From positions 1 to 64,000 of the forward strand of contig JAUCBJ010000720.1 of the NCBI GenBank assembly GCA_032718475.1: a DNA stretch of 64,000 nt, given 5' to 3'. Below are positions 9,299 through 23,504 of the stretch, piece by piece; the stretch's first letter is position 1, and every line of letters starts with the position of its first letter. The notes under the pieces are model-generated. The model searched no databases and was not told the origin of the DNA. It saw only the letters and a list, made by a program, of their open reading frames with translations. The position numbers and the translations under genes were made by a program. The stretch comes from Nemertoderma westbladi. Taxonomy: Eukaryota > Xenacoelomorpha > Nemertodermatida > Nemertodermatidae.

Positions 9299-10963
9299 GT
9301 GAATACCTCATGAACGAGTACGATAACCCCCATTTTTTATTTCATAAATCAACATTACTTACTCATGTCTACGTCATAAGCAAAAAATTTGAGTGGTCTC
9401 AGGGGTAGCACACTAATGTGGTTCCGTCTCTATATACCATTCCATGCTTGAGTGCAGACTGTTGATGCAGTGTTACTGATGAAACATTTACTGCTTCTTT
9501 TGCAACTCTAGTTTTTCTCATGTTGAGCTAAACTGTATGAGTATGAGTACTATACTCTTAGTAATGAATGGGCTTATGATATAAATTGATTATCATCAAA
9601 TTGTGAATCCGCTTATGTTTTATTGTATAAAAACAAACATTCGAAACCAGAGGAATGTCGAGAATGAACTATGGGACATGGTATTCTAAATATTATAATT
9701 TTTTTAACCAGAAGCCACTCTACTGTTTCCTATTTCCTGAGCTACCATCATCGTTAACAGTTTTTGAGAAACTTTTAAGTTAATTTAATTAGCAACATCC
9801 TCTGCGTAAGCAAAATAGCGCAATAAAAGCCATCAGACTCTGAAAGAATGGGAATTATTTGTTGATCAATCAGCATTTATAAGACATATATCGCGTATTA
9901 TCGGTGCGTTCAATAATTACTGGGTTCAAAGTAAAAAAAATTGGTATCACATATTAACTTATCATGCTAGCTTTGATCGCAGTCTTTGATGGCTTCCTTG
10001 AAAAATTAAATTATTTACTTTTCTGGACCTTCTCTGGCAACATCTAAATTTCAACTTACAATGTATAAGTAAAGGAAAGTTATCAGTGAAGATATGATAA
10101 CAATCACCGGATGGTACAGGAAGTCTCCTTTATCTTGGCAGTTTCCCGTAAGGCAGAGAGGGCGCTACACCAATTACCAAGGTTGTATAACTGTATAACT
10201 ATCAACCCTTACTTTACAGCCCCAGCAGAAGTCATGTTCCCATTACACCGCTATGTTTGAGCAAATACTAAAGTCTAAAGTGTCTTGAGGCGGTATACAA
10301 TGTGAATAAAACAATTGGTTGCGATTTATTACAAATTAGTTTTGGGTTACCGTCCTCATTTTCCCTTGATTGGAATGTACATTATAATAAGTTCGGCTGT
10401 CAAACAGAAAGTTTGCCAACCGTTTGTGGATATTTCAATATAACGCAACAAGTGATATGGGGCCGTGGTTTATGTGGGATAGGACTGCAGGAGTGCTTGT
10501 TTAAAACTTGGCTAGGGGTGGTAACACCCTACCGTGTCGTATGTTATTGTTTATAATTGGTTGTTAAGGAGCAGCAGATCAATAAATACCATTCATTGGA
10601 TTTGTAAATTTTCTTTATAGGTTTTTGGGGCAATAACTATCTTTCACAAAATATTTTATTGCGGTAGGTTTTTGGGAAGTTTACCAGGACTCAGTTCTCA
10701 GTTGTGGGCTACAGTAAAAATATAATAATTAATATTCAGAGATTTGATTATAGATAATGGGATATTATAATTTAGGTTATACACAACTGTTTCAATCTTT
10801 ATTAATTAATTATAGGTTAATCAGAGGTGACTAATATTTAGGTGCGCTCTAATCGCTTAAGTCGTAAAAATATTCCGTTTGGGATATAACAAGCGGCTAA
10901 TATACTACTAATTAATGATGTTAAGTACATCATTTCATTAATTAATATCAAAATATAAAATGC

Positions 10964-10990
10964 GACTGCGGACTGCGGACTGCGGACTGC
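10964..10990 (+). repeat. Heptamer repeat (GACTGCG), about 4 copies
   Basis: Three full GACTGCG units are followed by GACTGC, then ATGCGG. It is a small GC-rich island in AT-rich DNA. Confidence 0.9.
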
Positions 10991-11370
10991 ATGCGGAATT
11001 CTAGCCATTAATTGCTATTGACAGACATATCGCGATAAACCCACACACATGATTAGTATAACATTATGTTGTTTAATAGCTAAAAGGCAGATAAGGAAAG
11101 TGTAGGCGAACACTTTTAACATCCCATAATAGATGTGGTATGTGGAGTCAATAAGATTGACACAATTAGTTTGGTGTTGACCATTGCATTGAATAATATT
11201 GCTATGGGTGTAACTCCATTACTACTGAACGCAAATACATGGTTAACCTTTGTGATTTACTAAGTGGATAATCGACTATTTATACAACAAACATATAGTG
11301 GGATAAATACAACAATTCCCATCAGGGAACAATAATTATACATTTTCAATTTATTTTGATATTATGCTAA

Positions 11371-11720
11371 CTCCACAAAATGGTACACATCAAAACTCCA
11401 CAAAATGGTACTCATCAAAACTCCACAAAATGGTACACATCAAAACTCCACAAAATGGTACTCATCAAAACTCCACAAAATGGAACTCATCAAAACTCCA
11501 CAAAATGGTACTCAGCAAAACTCCACAAAATGGAACTCATCAAAACTCCACAAAATGGTACTCAGCAAAACTCCACAAAATGGAACTCATCAAAACTCCA
11601 CAAAATGGAACTCATCAAAACTCCACAAAATGGTACTCAGCAAAACTCCACAAAATGGAACTCAGCAAAACTCCACAAAATGGTACTCAGCAAAACTCCA
11701 CAAAATGGTACTACGCAAAT
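11371..11720 (+). repeat. 25-bp minisatellite, 14 copies
   Basis: CTCCACAAAATGG recurs every 25 bp from 11371 to 11696, followed by TACACATCAAAA or the variants TACTCAT, AACTCAT, TACTCAG and AACTCAG. Because 25 is not a multiple of three and the unit has no stop in any forward frame, all three frames stay open (140, 125 and 122 codons). The start ATGs sit inside the unit. These frames are treated as by-products of the repeat. Confidence 0.95.
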
Positions 11721-12054
11721 ATCACCCGCGGAAAAGCTCCGGCCATGAGCAATATTCACCCAGAGCAATATTCGCCCGATAAATAATTACAAATTAATTA
11801 AAGTTATTGTGTTGGTAATTATAATTAAAAACCCTGTGTTACGACAACCGTTTATTTGTTTGGTTAGAAGTGAAGTACATGACATTGTGTTCGTCTCCTT
11901 TCATTTAATTGATATTGGGGTTGGCGACTCTGAAAATTATTTTCCAGCTTTAGTTTCTTTCATGTGAGAAACCTCATTTTACTTAGAAATACTCGCCCCC
12001 GGGTTATATTTTCAGAAAGTAAACTGTATACTATACTATACTTTTACCTGCTAT

Positions 12055-12180
12055 ACTTACAGACAGGGACTGGCATCGAATCGAATAGAAAGCAATTTTT
12101 CATCTTCGATCTCCCAAATATTTTTCGACTCGATTTCGATTCGATTCAGGTAAAAAATTTCAACTTCGATTCGATTATTC
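12055..12180 (+). repeat. Dispersed TCGAATCGAA-rich repeat (inverted copy at 50318-50470)
   Basis: It starts CTTACAGACAGGGACTGG and then gives runs of ATCGAATCGAA and TTCGATTCGAT. The reverse complement of 50318-50470 has the same opening (GCAGGGACTGGG, then ATCGAATCGAAATCGAA). Orientation relative to the satellite array is opposite on the two sides. The rest of 11721-13028 is AT-rich with no supported gene. Confidence 0.6.
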
Positions 12181-13028
12181 AACCTTTGAATATTAACTTA
12201 ATTATTTGTCATTAAATATACATTATAAATTTTATTTTTAAATTGTTACTTTTTCGCTCGAACATACCCCAAAATCGGGAGAAAATAAAGACATTAAATA
12301 ATTTATTTATTATAAATAAATAGAGAAATACTTTTCTCCCAAGGGAAAAAAGTAACCCATAGGAATGCAATGATTTTACTTTTTCCCGACGAATTATTTT
12401 TGATTTTACCTATCCTGGCGAATTAATTTTGGTGGAATTTCAATCTTATTACAAGTGTTGAAAGAGCATCGAAGTAGAAAAGGTTTACAAGTACTGTAAT
12501 TAGAGCAAAATTTACACCTCAAAAGTTATTGTAACTTTAGTGTGTGCACGGTGTAGGTCTACACCAAAACGTTATCCAATATTAGTTTATGTTGTTAAGC
12601 GGCTCTCTAGTTACATAATAAATATTCGAGAACACTAAATTATTAACATTGAGTAAGGCAGCAGAAGGAGTTGAAGAGTACAATAATTTGAATTGTAGTA
12701 ACTATGGAAGCAATATAGTAAAATACTACAGTTCAATTTATTTTGAACACTGTTTTGTTGCATCATTTATTAAAGTACCAAAAACAAAAAGTACCAATTT
12801 AAGAATACAATTAGTATTACATGGGAAAAAAACGTAGAAAATTATTAAAAATATATAAAATACCTCGAGAATAGTGAAAAAAGTTGTACTTTTTCCCCAT
12901 GTAATAAGTAATTATTTTAATATATTTTACTGTTGGCCAAATTTTGCCAAAAAAATATGTATGTATATTATTCCATTAGGGACGTCCCGGGGGGTGGGGT
13001 TCGTACCCGACAAGATTGTAGCAGAGCA

Positions 13029-13272
13029 CGGGTGAGTCAAAACAAAGATTCAAGGAATACAGATACCTGAACGAATACTCCCTGAAGGAATACCTGAACA
13101 AAACACATGTGTTAACCTTCGTTTATTGTTAAGGTTCTCCAAACACGCCTCTGTAAACTGCTCCTTTAAATGGCAATGGGACCTAACGCTATTTGGAACA
13201 AAACGCTCTTTGGGAACTAACGCGACTTTACCTCTTTGTTTTGTACAGAGGGTCTTTGTTTTGTACTCACCC
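13029..13272. mobile_element. MITE with terminal inverted repeats and 9-bp duplicated flank
   Basis: The left end GGGTGAGTCAAAACAAAGA (13030-13048) matches the reverse complement of the right end (13253-13272, GGGTGAGTACAAAACAAAGA) with one indel. The direct repeat AGCAGAGCA flanks the element at 13020-13028 and 13273-13281, consistent with a target-site duplication. Length is about 244 bp and there is no coding frame. An 8- to 9-bp duplication would suit hAT-, Mutator- or Merlin-type transposases. The superfamily cannot be settled from the ends alone. Confidence 0.72.
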
Positions 13273-13340
13273 AGCAGAGCATAGCTGTGGTATTATAGTA
13301 AAAACAAATAAATAATAATAGATAAAAAAAAATAAATAGT

Positions 13341-13436
13341 CAAAATAAATAGTTAACATGTTCACTCACACACGGGAAACTTGTTGCTAAAGAATATAAC
13401 AATTATTTAAAAATAAGTAGTTAACATGTCCATTCA
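13341..13436 (+). repeat. Short direct repeat containing an isolated satellite-like unit
   Basis: AATAGTTAACATGTTCACTCA and its near copy AAGTAGTTAACATGTCCATTC lie about 68 bp apart. The first copy runs into CTCACACACGGGAAAC and TTGTTGCT (about 13364-13388), which is a diverged single monomer of the satellite that begins 165 bp further on. Confidence 0.6.
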
Positions 13437-16400
13437 TTTATTTGTATTATCAAATTATCTAATATTAGCTCGTACATAAAATGTGATGTAATGAAATTTT
13501 TGATGTTGCAGAAAGATGTTGCAGGGGAATATAATTATTTTATTAAAACGTTGCAGAAACTTGTTGCTGGACTCCTCACACACATAAACTTGTTGCTGGA
13601 CTCCTCACACACATAAACTTGTTGCTGGACTCCTCACACACATAAACTTGTTGCTGGACTCCTCACACACATAAACTTGTTGCTGGACTCCTCACACACA
13701 GAAACTTGTTGCTGGACTCCTCACACACATAAACTTGTTGCTGGACCCCCTCACACACATAAACTTGTTGCTGGACCCCCTCACACACATAAACTTGTTG
13801 CTGGACTCCTCACACACATAAACCTGTTGCTGGACTCCTCACACACATAAACTTGTTGCTGGACCCCCTCGCACACAGAAACTTGTTGCTGGACTCCTCA
13901 CACACATAAACTTGTTGCTGGACCCCCTCGCACACAGAAACTTGTTGCTGGACTCCTCACACACATAAACTTGTTGCTGGACCCCCTCGCACACATAAAC
14001 TTGTTGCTGGACTCCCTCACACACAGAAACCTGTTGCTGGACTCCTCACACACAGAAACTTGTTGCTGGACTCCTCACACACATAAACTTGTTGCTGGAC
14101 CCCCTCACACACATAAACTTGTTGCTGGACCCCCTCACACACATAAACTTGTTGCTGGACTCCTCACACACATAAACCTGTTGCTGGACTCCTCACACAC
14201 ATAAACTTGTTGCTGGACCCCCTCACACACATAAACTTGTTGCTGGACTCCTCACACACATAAACTTGTTGCTGGACTCCCTCACACACATAAACTTGTT
14301 GCTGGACTCCTCACACACATAAACCTGTTGCTGGACTCCTCACACACATAAACTTGTTGCTGGACCCCCTCACACACATAAACTTGTTGCTGGACTCCTC
14401 ACACACATAAACTTGTTGCTGGACTCCTCACACACATAAACTTGTTGCTGGACCCCCTCACACACATAAACTTGTTGCTGGACCCCCTCACACACATAAA
14501 CTTGTTGCTGGACTCCTCACACACATAAACCTGTTGCTGGACTCCTCACACACATAAACTTGTTGCTGGACTCCTGGCACACAGAAACTTGTTGCTGGAC
14601 TCCTCACACACATAAACTTGTTGCTGGACCCCCTCGCACACATAAACTTGTTGCTGGACTCCTCACACACATAAACTTGTTGCTGGACTCCTCACACACA
14701 TAAACCTGTTGCTGGACTCCTCACACACATAAACTTGTTGCTGGACCCCCTCGCACACAGAAACTTGTTGCTGGACTCCTCACACACATAAACTTGTTGC
14801 TGGACTCCCTCACACACATAAACTTGTTGCTGGACTCCTCACACACATAAACCTGTTGCTGGACTCCTCACACACATAAACTTGTTGCTGGACCCCCTCA
14901 CACACATAAACTTGTTGCTGGACTCCTCACACACATAAACTTGTTGCTGGACTCCTCACACACATAAACTTGTTGCTGGACCCCCTCACACACATAAACT
15001 TGTTGCTGGACCCCCTCACACACATAAACTTGTTGCTGGACTCCTCACACACATAAACCTGTTGCTGGACTCCTCACACACATAAATTTGTTGCTGGACC
15101 CCCTCACACACAGAAACTTGTTGCTGGACTCCTCACACACATAAACTTGTTGCTGGACCCCCTCGCACACAGAAACTTGTTGCTGGACTCCTCACACACA
15201 TAAACTTGTTGCTGGACCCCCTCGCACACATAAACTTGTTTGCTGGACTCCTCACACACATAAACTTGTTGCTGGACCCCCTCGCACACATAAACTTGTT
15301 TGCTGGACTCCCTCACACACAGAAACTTGTTGCTGGACCCCCTCACACACATAAACTTGTTGCTGGACTCCTCACACACATAAACTTGTTGCTGGACTCC
15401 TCACACACATAAACTTGTTGCTGGACTCCCTCACACACAGAAACTTGTTGCTGGACTCCTCACACACATAAACTTGTTGCTGGACTCCTCACACACAGAA
15501 ACTTGTTGCTGGACTCCTCACACACAGAAACTTGTTGCTGGACCCCCTCACACACAGAAACTTGTTGCTGGACTCCTCACACACATAAACTTGTTGCTGG
15601 ACTCCTCACACACATAAACTTGTTGCTGGACTCCCTCACACACAGAAACTTGTTTGCTGGACTCCTCACACACATAAACTTGTTGCTGGACTCCTCACAC
15701 ACATAAACTTGTTGCTGGACTCCCTCACACACAGAAACTTGTTGCTGGACTCCTCACACACATAAACTTGTTGCTGGACTCCTCACACACAGAAACTTGT
15801 TGCTGGACTCCTCACACACAGAAACTTGTTGCTGGACTCCTCACACACATAAACTTGTTGCTGGACTCCTCACACACATAAACTTGTTGCTGGACTCCCT
15901 CACACACATAAACTTGTTGCTGGACTCCTCACACACAGAAACTTGTTGCTGGACTCCTCACACACAGAAACTTGTTGCTGGACCCCCTCACACACAGAAA
16001 CTTGTTGCTGGACTCCTCACACACATAAACTTGTTGCTGGACTCCTCACACACATAAACTTGTTGCTGGACTCCTCACACACATAAACTTGTTGCTGGAC
16101 TCCTCACACACAGAAACTTGTTGCTGGACTCCTCACACACATAAACTTGTTGCTGGACTCCTCACACACAGAAACTTGTTGCTGGACTCCTCACACACAG
16201 AAACTTGTTGCTGGACCCCCTCACACACAGAAACTTGTTGCTGGACTCCTCACACACATAAACTTGTTGCTGGACCCCCTCACACACAGAAACTTGTTGC
16301 TGGACTCCTCACACACATAAACTTGTTGCTGGACTCCTCACACACATAAACTTGTTGCTGGACTCCTCACACACAGAAACTTGTTGCTGGACTCCTCACA

Positions 16401-16679
16401 CACAGAAACTTGTTGCTGGACTCCTCACACACATAAACTTGTTGCTGGACTCCTCACACACAGAAACTTGTTGCTGGACTCCTCACACACAGAAACTTGT
16501 TGCTGGACCCCCTCACACACAGAAACTTGTTGCTGGACTCCTCACACACATAAACTTGTTGCTGGACTCCTCACACACAGAAACTTGTTGCTGGACCCCC
16601 TCACACACAGAAACTTGTTGCTGGACTCCTCACACACAGAAACTTGTTGCTGGACTCCTCACACACAGAAACTTGTTGC

Positions 16680-17440
16680 TGGACCCCCTCACACACAGAA
16701 ACTTGTTGCTGGACTCCTCACACACAGAAACTTGTTGCTGGACTCCTCACACACAGAAACTTGTTGCTGGACCCCCTCACACACAGAAACTTGTTGCTGG
16801 ACTCCTCACACACATAAACTTGTTGCTGGACTCCTCACACACAGAAACTTGTTGCTGGACTCCTCACACACAGAAACTTGTTGCTGGACCCCCTCACACA
16901 CAGAAACTTGTTGCTGGACTCCTCACACACAGAAACTTGTTGCTGGACTCCTCACACACAGAAACTTGTTGCTGGACCCCCTCACACACAGAAACTTGTT
17001 GCTGGACTCCTCACACACATAAACTTGTTGCTGGACTCCTCGCACACATAAACTTGTTGCTGGACTCCTCACACACAGAAACTTGTTGCTGGACTCCTCA
17101 CACACAGAAACTTGTTGCTGGACTCCTCACACACAGAAACTTGTTGCTGGACCCCCTCACACACAGAAACTTGTTGCTGGACTCCTCACACACATAAACT
17201 TGTTGCTGGACTCCTCACACACAGAAACTTGTTGCTGGACTCCTCACACACAGAAACTTGTTGCTGGACCCCCTCACACACAGAAACTTGTTGCTGGACT
17301 CCTCACACACAGAAACTTGTTGCTGGACTCCTCACACACAGAAACTTGTTGCTGGACCCCCTCACACACAGAAACTTGTTGCTGGACTCCTCACACACAT
17401 AAACTTGTTGCTGGACTCCTCGCACACATAAACTTGTTGC
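16680..17440 (+). repeat. 380-bp higher-order repeat, two copies
   Basis: The order of monomer types in 16680-17060 repeats 380 bp later, including the rare CTCGCACACAT monomer at 17041 and 17421. Thirteen monomers make the unit. Confidence 0.8.
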
Positions 17441-17530
17441 TGGACTCCTCACACACAGAAACTTGTTGCTGGACCCCCACACACACATAAACTTGTTGCT
17501 GGACTCCTCACACACAGAAACTTGTTGCTG

Positions 17531-18370
17531 GACTCCTCACACACAGAAACTTGTTGCTGGACCCCCTCACACACAGAAACTTGTTGCTGGACTCCTCACA
17601 CACAGAAACTTGTTGCTGGACTCCTCACACACATAAACTTGTTGCTGCACTCCCTCACACACATAAACTTGTTGCTGGACTCCTCACACACATAAACTTG
17701 TTGCTGGACTCCTCACACACAGAAACTTGTTGCTGGACTCCTCACACACATAAACTTGTTGCTGCACTCCCTCACACACATAAACTTGTTGCTGGACTCC
17801 TCGCACACATAAACTTGTTGCTGGACTCCTCACACACAGAAACTTGTTGCTGGACCCCCTCACACACAGAAACTTGTTGCTGGACTCCTCACACACATAA
17901 ACTTGTTGCTGGACTCCTCACACACAGAAACTTGTTGCTGGACTCCTCACACACAGAAACTTGTTGCTGGACCCCCTCACACACAGAAACTTGTTGCTGG
18001 ACTCCTCACACACAGAAACTTGTTGCTGGACTCCTCACACACATAAACTTGTTGCTGCACTCCCTCACACACATAAACTTGTTGCTGGACTCCTCACACA
18101 CATAAACTTGTTGCTGGACTCCTCACACACAGAAACTTGTTGCTGGACTCCTCACACACATAAACTTGTTGCTGCACTCCCTCACACACATAAACTTGTT
18201 GCTGGACTCCTCACACACAGAAACTTGTTGCTGGACCCCCTCACACACAGAAACTTGTTGCTGGACTCCTCACACACAGAAACTTGTTGCTGGACTCCTC
18301 ACACACAGAAACTTGTTGCTGGACCCCCTCACACACAGAAACTTGTTGCTGGACTCCTCGCACACATAAA
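17531..18370 (+). repeat. 410-bp higher-order repeat, two copies
   Basis: The pattern at 17531 recurs at 17941, including the unusual CTGCACTCCCTC monomers in the same slots. Confidence 0.8.
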
Positions 18371-21300
18371 CTTGTTGCTGGACTCCTCACACACAGAAAC
18401 TTGTTGCTGGACTCCTCACACACATAAACTTGTTGCTGCACTCCCTCACACACATAAACTTGTTGCTGGACTCCTCACACACAGAAACTTGTTGCTGGAC
18501 TCCTCACACACATAAACTTGTTGCTGGACTCCTCACACACAGAAACTTGTTGCTGGACCCCCTCACACACAGAAACTTGTTGCTGGACCCCCTCACACAC
18601 AGAAACTTGTTGCTGGACTCCCTCACACACATGAACTTGTTGCTGGACTCCTCACACACATAAACTTGTTGCTGGACCCCCTCACACACAGAAACTTGTT
18701 GCTGGACTCCCTCACATACATAAACTTGTTGCTGGACTCCTCGCACACATAAACTTGTTGCTGGACTCCTCACACACATAAACTTGTTGCTGGACTCCCT
18801 CACACACAGAAACTTGTTGCTGGACTCCTCACACACATAAACTTGTTGCTGGACTCCTCGCACACATAAACTTGTTGCTGGACTCCCTCACACACAGAAA
18901 CTTGTTGCTGGACTCCTCACACACATGAACTTGTTGCTGCACTCCCTCACACACAGAAACTTGTTGCTGGACTCCTCACACACATAAACTTGTTGCTGGA
19001 CTCCTCGCACACATAAACTTGTTGCTGGACTCCTCACACACATAAACTTGTTGCTGGACTCCCTCACACACAGAAACTTGTTGCTGGACTCCTCACACAC
19101 ATAAACTTGTTGCTGGACTCCTCGCACACATAAACTTGTTGCTGGACTCCTCACACACATAAACTTGTTGCTGGACTCCTCACACACATAAACTTGTTGC
19201 TGGACTCCTCACACACAGAAACTTGTTGCTGGACCCCCTCACACACATGAACTTGTTGCTGGACTCCTCACACACATGAACTTGTTGCTGGACTCCTCAC
19301 ACACATAAACTTGTTGCTGGACTCCCTCACACACAGAAACTTGTTGCTGGACTCCTCACACACATAAACTTGTTGCTGGACTCCTCACACACAGAAACTT
19401 GTTGCTGGACCCCCTCACACACAGAAACTTGTTGCTGGACCCCCTCACACACAGAAACTTGTTGCTGGACTCCCTCACACACATGAACTTGTTGCTGGAC
19501 TCCTCACACACATAAACTTGTTGCTGGACCCCCTCACACACAGAAACTTGTTGCTGGACTCCCTCACACACATGAACTTGTTGCTGCACTCCCTCACACA
19601 CAGAAACTTGTTGCTGGACTCCTCACACACATAAACTTGTTGCTGGACTCCTCGCACACATAAACTTGTTGCTGGACCCCCTCACACACAGAAACTTGTT
19701 GCTGGACCCCCTCACACACAGAAACTTGTTGCTGGACTCCCTCACACACATGAACTTGTTGCTGCACTCCCTCACACACAGAAACTTGTTGCTGGACTCC
19801 CTCACACACATGAACTTGTTGCTGGACTCCTCACACACATAAACTTGTTGCTGGACTCCTCGCACACATAAACTTGTTGCTGGACTCCTCACACACATAA
19901 ACTTGTTGCTGGACTCCTCACACACAGAAACTTGTTGCTGGACCCCCTCACACACAGAAACTTGTTGCTGGACCCCCTCACACACAGAAACTTGTTGCTG
20001 GACTCCTCGCACACATAAACTTGTTGCTGGACTCCTCACACACATGAACTTGTTGCTGGACTCCTCACACACATAAACTTGTTGCTGGACTCCTCGCACA
20101 CATAAACTTGTTGCTGGACTCCTCACACACATAAACTTGTTGCTGGACTCCTCACACACAGAAACTTGTTGCTGGACTCCTCACACACAGAAACTTGTTG
20201 CTGGACCCCCTCACACACAGAAACTTGTTGCTGGACTCCTCACACACATAAACTTGTTGCTGGACTCCTCACACACAGAAACTTGTTGCTGGACTCCTCA
20301 CACACAGAAACTTGTTGCTGGACCCCCTCACACACATAAACTTGTTGCTGGACTCCTCACACACAGAAACTTGTTGCTGGACTCCTCACACACAGAAACT
20401 TGTTGCTGGACTCCTCACACACATAAACTTGTTGCTGGACTCCTCACACACAGAAACTTGTTGCTGGACCCCCTCACACACAGAAACTTGTTGCTGGACT
20501 CCTCGCACACATAAACTTGTTGCTGGACTCCTCACACACATGAACTTGTTGCTGGACTCCTCACACACATAAACTTGTTGCTGGACTCCTCGCAGACATA
20601 AACTTGTTGCTGGACTCCTCACACACAGAAACTTGTTGCTGGACTCCTCACACACATAAACTTGTTGCTGGACTCCTCACACACAGAAACTTGTTGCTGG
20701 ACTCCTCACACACATGAACTTGTTGCTGGACTCCTCACACACATAAACTTGTTGCTGGACTCCTCGCACACATAAACTTGTTGCTGGACTCCTCACACAC
20801 AGAAACTTGTTGCTGGACTCCCTCACACACATAAACTTGTTGCTGGACTCCTCACACACAGAAACTTGTTGCTGGACTCCTCACACACAGAAACTTGTTG
20901 CTGGACTCCTCACACACATAAACTTGTTGCTGGACTCCTCACACACATAAACCTGTTGCTGGACTCCTCACACACATAAATTTGTTGCTGGACCCCCTCA
21001 CACACAGAAACTTGTTGCTGGACTCCTCACACACATAAACTTGTTGCTGGACCCCCTCGCACACAGAAACTTGTTGCTGGACTCCTCACACACATAAACT
21101 TGTTGCTGGACTCCTCACACACATAAACCTGTTGCTGGACTCCTCACACACATAAATTTGTTGCTGGACCCCCTCACACACAGAAACTTGTTGCTGGACT
21201 CCTCACACACATAAACTTGTTGCTGGACCCCCTCGCACACAGAAACTTGTTGCTGGACTCCTCACACACATAAACTTGTTGCTGGACCCCCTCGCACACA

Positions 21301-23504
21301 TAAACTTGTTTGCTGGACTCCCTCACACACAGAAACTTGTTGCTGGACCCCCTCACACACATAAACTTGTTGCTGGACTCCTCACACACAGAAACTTGTT
21401 GCTGGACTCCTCACACACAGAAACTTGTTGCTGGACCCCTCACACACAGAAACTTGTTTGCTGGACTCCCTCACACACAGAAACTTGTTGCTGGACCCCC
21501 TCACACACATAAACTTGTTGCTGGACTCCTCACACACAGAAACTTGTTGCTGGACTCCTCACACACAGAAACTTGTTGCTGGACTCCTCACACACAGAAA
21601 CTTGTTGCTGGACTCCTCGCACACATAAACTTGTTGCTGGACTCCTCACACACATGAACTTGTTGCTGGACTCCTCACACACATAAACTTGTTGCTGGAC
21701 TCCTCGCAGACATAAACTTGTTGCTGGACTCCTCACACACAGAAACTTGTTGCTGGACTCCTCACACACATAAACTTGTTGCTGGACTCCTCACACACAG
21801 AAACTTGTTGCTGGACTCCTCACACACATGAACTTGTTGCTGGACTCCTCACACACATAAACTTGTTACTGGACTCCTCACACACATAAACTTGTTGCTG
21901 GACTCCTCACACACAGAAACTTGTTAGCTGGACTCCTCACACACAGAAACTTGTTGCTGGACCCCCTCACACACAGAAACTTGTTGCTGGACTCCTCACA
22001 CACATAAACTTGTTGCTGGACTCCTCACACACAGAAACTTGTTGCTGGACTCCTCACACACATAAACTTGTTGCTGGACTCCTCACACACAGAAACTTGT
22101 TGCTGGACCCCCTCACACACAGAAACTTGTTGCTGGACTCCTCACACACAGAAACTTGTTGCTGGACTCCTCACACACAGAAACTTGTTGCTGGACTCCT
22201 CACACACAGAAACTTGTTGCTGGACCCCTCACACACAGAAACTTGTTGCTGGACTCCTCACACACATAAACTTGTTGCTGGACTCCTCACACACAGAAAC
22301 TTGTTGCTGGACTCCTCACACACAGAAACTTGTTGCTGGACCCCCTCACACACAGAAACTTGTTGCTGGACTCCTCACACACAGAAACTTGTTGCTGGAC
22401 TCCTCACACACAGAAACTTGTTGCTGGACTCCTCACACACATAAACTTGTTGCTGGACTCCTCACACACAGAAACTTGTTGCTGGACTCCTCACACACAG
22501 AAACTTGTTGCTGGACTCCCTCACACACAGAAACTTGTTGCTGGACTCCTCACACACATAAACTTGTTGCTGGACTCCTCACACACAGAAACTTGTTGCT
22601 GGACCCCCTCACACACAGAAACTTGTTGCTGGACTCCCTCACACACATAAACTTGTTGCTGGACTCCTCACACACATAAACTTGTTGCTGGACTCCTCAC
22701 ACACATAAACTTGTTGCTGGACTCCTCACACACATAAACTTGTTGCTGGACTCCTCACACACAGAAACTTGTTGCTGGACTCCCTCACACACATGAAACT
22801 TGTTGCTGGACTCCCTCACACACAGAAACTTGTTGCTGGACTCCCTCACACACATGAAACTTGTTGCTGGACTCCTCACACACATAAACTTGTTGCTGGA
22901 CCTCCTCACACACATAAACTTGTTGCTGGACTCCTCACACACAGAAACTTGTTGCTGGACTCCTCACACACATGAAACTTGTTGCTGGACTCCTCACACA
23001 CAGAAACTTGTTGCTGGACTCCTCACACACAGAAACTTGTTGCTGGACTCCCTCACACACATAAACTTGTTGCTGGACTCCCTCACACACAGAAACTTGT
23101 TGCTGGACTCCTCACACACATGAACTTGTTGCTGGACTCCTCACACACAGAAACTTGTTGCTGGACTCCTCACACACATAAACTTGTTGCTGGACTCCTC
23201 ACACACAGAAACTTGTTGCTGGACTCCTCACACACATAAACTTGTTGCTGGACTCCCTCACACACATAAACTTGTTGCTGGACCCCCTCACACACAGAAA
23301 CTTGTTGCTGGACTCCTCACACACATAAACTTGTTGCTGGACTCCTCACACACATAAACTTGTTGCTGGACTCCTCACACACATAAACTTGTTGCTGGAC
23401 TCCTCACACACAGAAACTTGTTGCTGGACTCCTCACACACATAAACTTGTTGCTGGACTCCTCACACACATAAACTTGTTGCTGGACTCCTCACACACAT
23501 AAAC

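Larger units (their letters stand above)
6921..11363. other. AT-rich intergenic region without convincing genes
   Basis: About 4.4 kb is dominated by A and T runs. The short open frame at 10302-10556 resembles no known family. The region holds palindromic word clusters, X-box-like sites and a heptamer repeat, each listed separately. A diverged duplication relates roughly 8826-9023 to 9138-9298: both begin with CGCCGTTT, carry an X-box-like site near each end and share the middle TTTGACAAT-like blocks. Confidence 0.6.

Noticed and set aside
10302-10556. Small secreted or cysteine-containing protein (84 codons)
   Set aside because: No signal peptide, no known pattern, and the surrounding DNA shows no gene structure; probably chance.
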